From Candidatus Aminicenantes bacterium UBA4085 (lineage in GTDB: Bacteria > Acidobacteriota > Aminicenantia > Aminicenantales > UBA4085), in contig DFYJ01000144.1 in NCBI GenBank assembly GCA_002383325.1, forward strand, positions 52,199-65,572: 13,374 nucleotides of DNA. Direction: 5' to 3'. The notes beneath the pieces were generated by a model that saw nothing but the letters and a program-made list of their open reading frames with translations, was not told where the DNA came from and searched no databases. This document shows positions 7,403 to 13,374 of the stretch, piece by piece. How positions within the stretch are numbered: the first letter of the stretch is position 1; every line of letters starts with the position of its first letter. A program made the translations under genes and the position numbers.

Positions 7403-9400
7403 ATGCGGGGTTTTGCGGGGGGAGCATTCCTGGCGGTCGGCTCGCGCCTTGGGCGGGTCGGCTTGGCCTTGCTCCTCGCGGGCGGGGGTGTCGGTCTGTT
7501 TTCAGAGCCTTCGCCGGACAGCCTGCTCCACTCCCCTCCGGGGCATTTTCTGAAAACCGAGCCCCTGGTCCTTCATGCCGACAGCCGGACCGCGCTCGAA
7601 TGGCTGACGATCTTTTGGAAAGCGGCAGGAGCGGAGGATTTCGAGAGCGCGCTCATGGAGAGCAAGGACGGCCGGTCCTACCAAGGCCGGATCGAGACCT
7701 CCGCCGTGGCGGGGACGACCATCTCCTACTACCTGGCTTATAAAAGCGGGGACCGGATTGTCTTCTGGCCCGAGGGCGCGCCGGAGACGCTCCAAGTGGT
7801 CAAGGACGCCACCCCCGCGGGCGCCGCGGCGGCCCCTCCGGCCGCTCCTCCGGCAGCCGCCTCGCCCCCCAGGCCTTTTCCTCTCCATCTCGACGGAACC
7901 GTCGAAAGCCTCGTCGTCCGGGAGGGCGAAGATGCTTCGCAGCCTGCGTTCAGCCAGACCCAGCATCTCCGCCTGAGTTACGGATTCCGGTCCCGCGGCC
8001 TGGCCGTGGACCTGGGGACCCGTCTTTCGTACACGAACCAACCCGTCGCCGGAGAGGACTCGTTTGACCTCCCGGATCTCAGTCTATCGGCCAAGGCCGG
8101 CGGCCACTTTTTCCAGATGGGCGATCTTTCCCTTTCCGAATCCGAGCTGACCATTTCTTCGTACGGCCGGCGCGGCCTGACTTACGGCTTCGAGGGCAAG
8201 TCGTTCGCCTTCCGCGTTTTCACCTCGGCCACCCAGCAGGCGCGCGGGTTCAAGGGCTTCGGCTGGCCGCGGTCCGGCGCTTCCCTGATCGGCGGCACGG
8301 CCGGCTTCACCCTGGCCAAGGCCCTGTCGGTGAAAGCCGTCTTCGTCTCGGGGGAGGACGATCCCGCGCTTGGCGTCAACGTCGGGACCTCCTCCCTCTT
8401 CCACCGCCGCAAAGGCCAGGTCCTGGCCTTGATCGGCGAGTCCCGCTTCCTCGGCGACAGCCTGAGCCTCCAGGCGGAGTACGCCCTCGGCCGTTACGAC
8501 CCGAATCTGGAGGACGGCGAAAGCCTGGTTCCGGGACAGGCCTATCGGCTGCGGGGGATGTTTCACAAAGGCGCCTTCGATCTCCAGGCCGGATACCGCT
8601 CCATCGACAAGGACTTCAACACCATCGGTCAATCCTTTCTCCAAAGCGACCGCCGCGGCTTCGACGCTTCCGCGGGCCTGGCGCTGGGCCCCGTCCGCGT
8701 GACCGGCTCCTTCCGAAGCGAAGAAACCAATGTCGAGGGTGATCCCGACCTGGCCGCGGCCAAGCTGGATCAGGGACGGGCCGACGTCAGCCTGAGATTG
8801 GGTCCGTCATCCTCGCTCCGCCTGGGCTATTCCAGCGAGAAACAAGACTCCCGATTCTCGACGGGCATCTGGAACCCCTATCCTTCCTTCGAAGGGACCC
8901 TGGAGAAGACGGGCCTCTCAGCCGGGCTGGATCTCGGCTTGGCCTCCTGGCTCCGCGTTTCCGTTTCGGGGGAGAAGGCCGACCTTCACTGCCCCCTGAC
9001 CCCGGCCATGGAAGGCGCCCAATCCTCGGTTCTGCTCGGGCTCCAGGTCATGATCCCGGACCGGCTGACGCTGTACCCGGTCGTCAGCTACTCCCGCATC
9101 GAGTCCTCGGCCGCGGGCACGGAGACGACATCTCTGTTCGCCTCTCTCAACGGCGAGCTGACGGTGATCCGCCGCTGGTTGACCTGGAACGTGACGGCGA
9201 GCATGGGCGACACCCGCATGGGCCCCGCGGGCGAGTCCCGAACGATCGCGGCCGACACGGGCCTCAATCTGAATCTTCGGCCCTTGATCCGGCTGGGCGA
9301 CGTCTTCGTCTCCCTGCGCGGCCAATATGTCCGCACCCGAATGACCGTCCTGGAGACCGACGCCTACCGCGCGGCCGTCCGGCTGACCTATTCGTTCTGA
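7403..9400 (+). CDS. Outer-membrane beta-barrel protein with N-terminal Ig-like domain; function unknown
   Basis: No named family is recognised. The 665-residue protein starts with a likely signal peptide: Arg at 15 and 18, then the hydrophobic VGLALLLAGGGVGLF (19-33). Residues about 50-135 form a beta-rich, Ig/Fn3-like domain with a YQGRIET (93-99) and SYYLAYKSGDR (108-118) pattern. An Ala/Pro linker follows (about 138-158). From about 160 to the end, alternating hydrophobic and polar strands with turns such as SLRLGYSSEK recur, as in barrel proteins, and the chain ends YRAAVRLTYSF with a terminal Phe, the usual recognition signal for outer-membrane insertion. The single cysteine (530) is in a probable loop. 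The ATG at 7403 has GGGAGG nine bases upstream. Its stop is 13 bases before the giant PKD gene, so the two are probably one operon with its own promoter. Porin, secretion channel or surface anchor are all possible. Confidence 0.8.
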   Translation: MRGFAGGAFLAVGSRLGRVGLALLLAGGGVGLFSEPSPDSLLHSPPGHFLKTEPLVLHADSRTALEWLTIFWKAAGAEDFESALMESKDGRSYQGRIETSAVAGTTISYYLAYKSGDRIVFWPEGAPETLQVVKDATPAGAAAAPPAAPPAAASPPRPFPLHLDGTVESLVVREGEDASQPAFSQTQHLRLSYGFRSRGLAVDLGTRLSYTNQPVAGEDSFDLPDLSLSAKAGGHFFQMGDLSLSESELTISSYGRRGLTYGFEGKSFAFRVFTSATQQARGFKGFGWPRSGASLIGGTAGFTLAKALSVKAVFVSGEDDPALGVNVGTSSLFHRRKGQVLALIGESRFLGDSLSLQAEYALGRYDPNLEDGESLVPGQAYRLRGMFHKGAFDLQAGYRSIDKDFNTIGQSFLQSDRRGFDASAGLALGPVRVTGSFRSEETNVEGDPDLAAAKLDQGRADVSLRLGPSSSLRLGYSSEKQDSRFSTGIWNPYPSFEGTLEKTGLSAGLDLGLASWLRVSVSGEKADLHCPLTPAMEGAQSSVLLGLQVMIPDRLTLYPVVSYSRIESSAAGTETTSLFASLNGELTVIRRWLTWNVTASMGDTRMGPAGESRTIAADTGLNLNLRPLIRLGDVFVSLRGQYVRTRMTVLETDAYRAAVRLTYSF

Positions 9401-9413
9401 GCGAGGAGGCACC

Positions 9414-12400
9414 ATGACCAGGCTCCGCAGCATCGCCCTTATCCCCCTTCTCCTCCTGACCGCCGCGGCGCCTCTCGCGGCCACGGTCACATTCTCGCCG
9501 GCCCAGCCGGTGCCGGGCCAGATGATCGTCTTCAGCCTCAATCCGGATCATCCGAACCTGGTGATCGATCAACAGATCACCTGGGATTTCGGGGACGGGG
9601 TCTCGATCAAGACCGAATCCGGCGTCAGGGCCGCCTCTCACAGCTATGCTCAAGGGGGAACCTACACCGTCAGCGTTTCCTACTTTTATGTCAATCCCAT
9701 CGGCGGGCCGCCTCTAGCCACCACGGAGAGGGCCTATGTCGTCGTCGCCGCGCCCAGCCGCTCCGTCGTCTTCTCGCCCGGCCAGCCCAACGTCGGCGAG
9801 CCGGTCACGTTCCAGGCCCTTGGATTCTTCACGCCCAACACCATCGATTGGGACTTCGGCGACGGCGTGACCATCAACGACGGGGGCGCCGTCCAAACCC
9901 ACGCCTTCGACGCGGCCGGAGCCTTCCTGGTCCAGGCCCGCGACCAGGGCGGAAGCGCCGCGCCGACGACGGTCTCCGTCACGGTGATCAACAAGCGGCA
10001 AATCCAGTTTTCGCCCGCCGAGCCCAAGGCCGGTCAGGCGGTCCAATTCCAGACCGTGAGCTTCACCACCGCCTGCATCCAATGGAGCTTCGGCGACGGG
10101 ACGGCCGCGATCCAGGGGACGGCGTCCGCCAGCCATGCCTTCGCCAAGCCGGGAGCCTACCAGGTCACGGCCAAGGACCAATGCGGGAGCGTCCCCTGGT
10201 CGGCTGCGACGATGGTCCGGGTGGGCGCCTCCCAAGGCCCGCTGGCCGGCTTCGAGCTCAGCTACGGCGTGCTCCGCTTCGCGGACGGCAAGACCTCGGC
10301 GCTGGTTCCCCGCAACGCGGCGGGGCTGCAGGCTTTCGCCGACCTGAAGTTCGAGGGCACGGGGACGATCGAGGTCGAATGGCGGGTCGATGGGCTGCCG
10401 TTCCGGGTCGACAGCCGGGTCCTGACCTTCGCCCAGCAGGTCACCCTGGGCTCGGGGGATCTGCCCGGCCTGCCGACCGCAACGCCGGGAACCCATACCG
10501 TGGAGCTCCGCTTCCGTCGTCCGGCCGGCGCCTTCACCCTGTCCCCCATCACCTACATGGTTGTGACCGGAAGGACGCTCAGCGGCGGGCCCGTCGTCGA
10601 GGCGGTCACGCCGGGCGATCTGGAGCGGGGCCGGGAATACGAGATGCAGCTGGAAGGCCGGAACCTGACGCCGGGAACGGCGTTCACGTTCGGGCTCGGC
10701 GTGGGCGTCGTCCAGGCGCCCCAGTTCCAAGGAAGCACCCGAGCCACCCTCAAGGTCTTCGTCTCGCCCACGGCCAAGCTCGGGGACCGTCCGGTCAAAG
10801 CGGCCAACCCGGCCGGCTCCAACGAAGGGCCGGGCCTGATCACCGTCGGGCTTGCCGCCCCGTTCAAGCCCGAAGCCGGCCCTAGCCTGGTCTGCACGGA
10901 CCTGGACGACGTTCCCCTGCCCTCGAAGATCAGCCTCAAGTCCCCCCTGTTCTGGAAGATGCCCATGCCGGGCTCCCCGGTGCAGCAGGGCGACGTCGTC
11001 ACCCCGGCTCCACCCGTTGGGGAGAAAACCGTCTCGCTCACGACGGTCGACGACGCCACGACGTTCGCCTGGGACCTGCCGTTCGCCTACTATGACTATG
11101 TCGAGATCCGCTTCTTCAAACCGGTCGGACAGAAGCTTCTCTTCAAGAAGCAGCTGCCCGGCGCCCCCGAATCGCTCCGGCTGACGGCCGACCTCCTGGC
11201 CGAGCTGTTCGCAGCGCTCAAGCCGTCCTCCATCCTGCCCCCGGCCGAAGTGCCCCCCTTGGTAGGGCAGTTCGGCGGCCTCCAGGTCTCCGACCTGCCC
11301 TTCGGCGGCGGAGGCCCCTCGGAGCCCACCTATGAATCGCTCTACGCGGACGGACTCAAGGCCGGCGCCGACGTAGCCTGGCAAGTGGCGGCCATCCGCG
11401 TCTATCCCTGCCTGCGCGACTCCAAGACGCCGGGCGGGAAGACCTATGTCAACCAAGCCGTCGAGGAGGCCGTCTCCGAGCTGTGGCTGTTCAACATGCC
11501 CGATTCCTTCACCGGGCTGGCTTGCGGCGGGACGGGATCCCAGAAGGCCGGGAATTCGATCCAGGCCATCAACAAGTCGGCCGGGGCCAGGGATCAGAAG
11601 GCCGGGCCGAACGGGCCCACCTCCAACGCCAACTTCGTCGGGGACGTCATCGAGCTGAACGGATCGTTCTCGCTGAAGAATTCGCCCTATGCCGCCCATG
11701 TCCCGGCCGGGGAGACCGTCCTTATCCCGAACCTGTTCATCGATTGGGGCGACGGGACCTCGGCCATCCCGGTCTACGGCCGCGTCTCCGGGGGGGTCTG
11801 GTCCAAGGACAAGATCGTGACCCTCGTCGGGAGCATCTGGCAGAGCCACATCTACAAGAAAGAGGGCCTCCACACAATCCGCATCTTCCAGCTGTCCGAA
11901 GACGACATCCAGACGCCCGCCAACGGCTTCGGCGCCGCGCTAGGCCAGGCGGTCACTCCGCCAGGTCCGGGCGCCGATCCTTACTACATCATCCTGGAGG
12001 CGTCCGGGCCCGGAGGGCAGGGGATGCCGCCGAATCCCCTGTCCGGCGCGCTGCCCCGGGCCTACATGATCTACTGCTCCAACATCCTGATCAATCATTA
12101 CGCCGACCTCTGCGCCAAGGGGCCGGTGCACCTCGTCTCGCTCGAGATCCTCAACTTCCCAGGCCACGACATCATCCTCCCCGGAAAGGGCTCCTCCAAG
12201 GACGGAGTCATGATCCGCCAGGACCTCGTCGCCGCCTATTTCGGGATTCATGCCGTCGCCATCCAGTGCGACGAAGCCCTCATTGCCCGGGCCAAGCTTC
12301 GCTATTACGGGACAGGCTCGGTCGAGGTGACCTGGATCCGGGACGGCGTGCCCGTCCAGAGCAAGACCTATTCGCTCGCCTCCAGCGAGCGGTCCAACCT

Positions 12401-13374
12401 GGCTTGGGGCACGGGATCGGACTGCGGGGACGCCAAGGCCGACGATTTCGTCTTCACCTCCGATCACTTTTCGATCGCGGAGCTGGGCAAGCATACCGTC
12501 GAGGTGCGGGCCGAGCTTGTGCCCCAGTATGGAATCGCGAACCTGTCCAGCGCGGTGGAACAGGCGGCGGCGAACCTTTTCAACAAGCAGGACGCCAAGA
12601 CGGGGCCGCCGCTGAAGAAGGACGGCTCGGGACCGAACGGTGATGAGGCCGCGGCGTCCGGATGGGGCCCGGGCCTCGCTCCCTTCGCCGCCAAGCTGGC
12701 CTTCGAAGAAAAGGCCGGCTTCGCCGTTCCCCAAATCGGAGTCCTCTCGCCGAGCGCGGAGACGCAGGGTCAGCCGGCTGTCGTCTACCTCAACGACGCA
12801 GTCAAGGACGGGGCTCCTTCAGGGTCCGCCCAGGGCCTTCCAGGCTGGGGAGGCGCGACCGGCGACCGGCTGACCTCGGGCAAAAAAGGCTACATCGTCA
12901 ATCTCGTCCGCGACGTCTTGTTCTGCCGGATCCTGTTCCCCACAAGCGGCGGCGAGTTCCGCATCTCCGACCTCGGCAGCAGCATCCAGCTCCAGAACGA
13001 GACCTACAGCGGCCAGGGGGCTTTCCACTACCAGATCCGGACCGGAGCCGACACCGTGGAAAAGGTCTACGCGACCGGGACGGCCTTCTCCGGCTGGACG
13101 ATCGAGGAGAAGACCGGACTCCTTATAAAAGGCGTCCTGGACGCCGCTCCCACGAACGGGGGGACGCTGTCTTTCCCGGCCGGCCTGCAGGGCTTCCTGC
13201 GCCGGCTGCAGGGGCAGGTCGACGGGCAGGCCCTGCAGCCCCTGACGGCCGCCTTTGACCTGGAGCTGAAAGGCGCCCACGGAGCCTTTCTGGCCTCGGC
13301 CGCCGGCGACGCCGGAAAGCCGCCGGCCTGGAAGAGCGCGGCAGGCGCCCTGAACATCGAAGGCGACTGGATCG
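9414..13374 (+). CDS. Giant secreted multidomain protein with PKD, TIG-like and Ig-like modules; 3' end beyond the window
   Basis: The frame is open without a stop for 1320 codons and runs off the right edge. Residues 1-23 form a signal peptide ending PLAA before TVTFSP, with GAGGAGG at 9403-9409 as ribosome site. Three PKD domains follow (about 25-271), then an Ig-like unit (about 300-385), a TIG/IPT-like unit (about 393-478), an Fn3-like stretch around 545-590 with FAWDLPFAYYDYVEIRFF, a fourth PKD-like unit with DWGDGT (777-782) and SHIYKKEGLHTIRIF (811-825), and a second Ig-like copy (956-1033). Segments 840-950 and 1080-1320 match nothing I recognise. No catalytic motif, transmembrane helix or sorting signal is visible in this part; a C-terminal anchor could lie outside. 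PKD-type chains are usually extracellular binding or spacer modules, so a surface or secreted role together with the upstream barrel protein is inferred. Confidence 0.9.
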   Translation, partial: MTRLRSIALIPLLLLTAAAPLAATVTFSPAQPVPGQMIVFSLNPDHPNLVIDQQITWDFGDGVSIKTESGVRAASHSYAQGGTYTVSVSYFYVNPIGGPPLATTERAYVVVAAPSRSVVFSPGQPNVGEPVTFQALGFFTPNTIDWDFGDGVTINDGGAVQTHAFDAAGAFLVQARDQGGSAAPTTVSVTVINKRQIQFSPAEPKAGQAVQFQTVSFTTACIQWSFGDGTAAIQGTASASHAFAKPGAYQVTAKDQCGSVPWSAATMVRVGASQGPLAGFELSYGVLRFADGKTSALVPRNAAGLQAFADLKFEGTGTIEVEWRVDGLPFRVDSRVLTFAQQVTLGSGDLPGLPTATPGTHTVELRFRRPAGAFTLSPITYMVVTGRTLSGGPVVEAVTPGDLERGREYEMQLEGRNLTPGTAFTFGLGVGVVQAPQFQGSTRATLKVFVSPTAKLGDRPVKAANPAGSNEGPGLITVGLAAPFKPEAGPSLVCTDLDDVPLPSKISLKSPLFWKMPMPGSPVQQGDVVTPAPPVGEKTVSLTTVDDATTFAWDLPFAYYDYVEIRFFKPVGQKLLFKKQLPGAPESLRLTADLLAELFAALKPSSILPPAEVPPLVGQFGGLQVSDLPFGGGGPSEPTYESLYADGLKAGADVAWQVAAIRVYPCLRDSKTPGGKTYVNQAVEEAVSELWLFNMPDSFTGLACGGTGSQKAGNSIQAINKSAGARDQKAGPNGPTSNANFVGDVIELNGSFSLKNSPYAAHVPAGETVLIPNLFIDWGDGTSAIPVYGRVSGGVWSKDKIVTLVGSIWQSHIYKKEGLHTIRIFQLSEDDIQTPANGFGAALGQAVTPPGPGADPYYIILEASGPGGQGMPPNPLSGALPRAYMIYCSNILINHYADLCAKGPVHLVSLEILNFPGHDIILPGKGSSKDGVMIRQDLVAAYFGIHAVAIQCDEALIARAKLRYYGTGSVEVTWIRDGVPVQSKTYSLASSERSNLAWGTGSDCGDAKADDFVFTSDHFSIAELGKHTVEVRAELVPQYGIANLSSAVEQAAANLFNKQDAKTGPPLKKDGSGPNGDEAAASGWGPGLAPFAAKLAFEEKAGFAVPQIGVLSPSAETQGQPAVVYLNDAVKDGAPSGSAQGLPGWGGATGDRLTSGKKGYIVNLVRDVLFCRILFPTSGGEFRISDLGSSIQLQNETYSGQGAFHYQIRTGADTVEKVYATGTAFSGWTIEEKTGLLIKGVLDAAPTNGGTLSFPAGLQGFLRRLQGQVDGQALQPLTAAFDLELKGAHGAFLASAAGDAGKPPAWKSAAGALNIEGDWI
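9486..10226 (+). repeat. Three tandem PKD domains at the N-terminus of the giant protein
   Basis: Each copy opens with an F-S-P-x-x-P strand (Phe at residues 27, 120 and 199), then a W-x-F-G-D-G core (57-62, 146-151, 224-229), then an S/T-H-x-Y/F strand (SHSY 75-78, THAF 162-165, SHAF 240-243) followed by a G-x-Y/F-x-V strand. Copies start 93 and 79 residues apart and have diverged clearly, so the duplication is old. Copy 3 has Cys 221 and Cys 257, a possible disulfide. Confidence 0.92.
10326..10514 (+). repeat. Ig-like module, copy A, within the giant protein
   Basis: Residues 305-367 contain LKFEGTGTIEVEWRVDGLP and end GTHTVELRF. The pattern recurs 651 residues later (copy B at 12279-12512), with the shared core G-T-G-x-x-E-V-x-W-x-x-D-G-x-P and the closing G-x-H-T-V-E-x-R. 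Confidence 0.7.
10590..10847 (+). other. TIG/IPT-like domain within the giant protein
   Basis: Residues 393-478 show the usual TIG/IPT order: PVVEAVTPGDLERG, then LEGRNLTPGTAFTFG, then a strand with ATLKVFVSPTAKLGDRPV and a closing ANPAGSNEGPG turn. Such Ig-fold units are common linkers in surface proteins. The call rests on pattern, not on a profile search. Confidence 0.6.
11631..11891 (+). other. Fourth, divergent PKD-like domain within the giant protein
   Basis: Residues 740-826 start with GDVIELNGSF, carry the PKD core DWGDGT (777-782), and after a long insertion close with SHIYKKEGLHTIRIF (811-825). The Asp-Trp-Gly-Asp-Gly order and the H-x-Y-x-x-x-G strand match the PKD pattern, while the spacing between them is longer than in copies 1-3. 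Confidence 0.7.
12279..12512 (+). repeat. Ig-like module, copy B, within the giant protein
   Basis: Residues 956-1033 contain LRYYGTGSVEVTWIRDGVP and end GKHTVEVRA. Over the first 25 aligned positions I count 13 identities with copy A. Copy B carries an insertion around 990-1015 that includes Cys 1004, which could pair with Cys 952. Confidence 0.7.

Noticed and set aside
9714..11873. A 719-codon open frame on the minus strand inside the giant PKD gene
   Set aside because: Its translation is Gly/Asp/Arg-rich without a recognisable domain, while the plus strand here encodes PKD, TIG-like and Ig-like modules. Long antisense frames are expected with such GC-rich third positions.

Overview
The window is strongly GC-rich (roughly two thirds G+C by eye, with G or C at most third codon positions). 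It holds eight protein-coding genes; the two at the ends run off the window. No tRNA, rRNA, CRISPR array, insertion sequence or phage gene was seen, and no gene-free stretch exceeds 300 bases. The host is almost certainly a Gram-negative (diderm) bacterium: it has an MEP-pathway isoprenoid enzyme and encodes an outer-membrane beta-barrel with a C-terminal Phe. GC-rich coding, a fucose-isomerase-type enzyme in a pentose operon and a giant secreted PKD protein would fit an Acidobacteriota/Aminicenantota-like lineage. That placement is inference from gene content and was not tested.

Layout. (1) Minus strand, 1-1314: an isoprenoid pair, ispH followed by a polyprenyl diphosphate synthase that starts inside the ispH stop region (8-base overlap) and runs off the left edge. 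(2) 1315-1449: a divergent intergenic region with a TATAAT -10 box pointing right. (3) 1450-2646, plus: kbl, the PLP enzyme 2-amino-3-ketobutyrate CoA ligase. (4) 2729-7308, plus: a tightly packed pentose operon of ribulokinase (araB), L-ribulose-5-phosphate 4-epimerase (araD), a fucose/arabinose-isomerase-family protein and a SAM-dependent methyltransferase. Junctions are 1 base apart, a 4-base ATGA overlap and a 4-base TTGA overlap. The first three genes make a full route L-arabinose -> L-ribulose -> L-ribulose-5-phosphate -> D-xylulose-5-phosphate, if the isomerase accepts arabinose. (5) 7309-7402: an intergenic region with a perfect TTGACA -35 box, a second TTGACA 12 bases later and a TAGATT -10. 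(6) 7403-13374, plus: an envelope pair, a 665-residue outer-membrane barrel protein and, 13 bases later, a secreted multidomain protein of at least 1320 residues with PKD, TIG-like and duplicated Ig-like modules, still open at the right edge.

The housekeeping and catabolic genes are recognisable families. The least explained part is the barrel plus giant PKD protein, a candidate cell-surface system of unknown role. The sugar operon is notable for its non-classical isomerase and its coupled methyltransferase.
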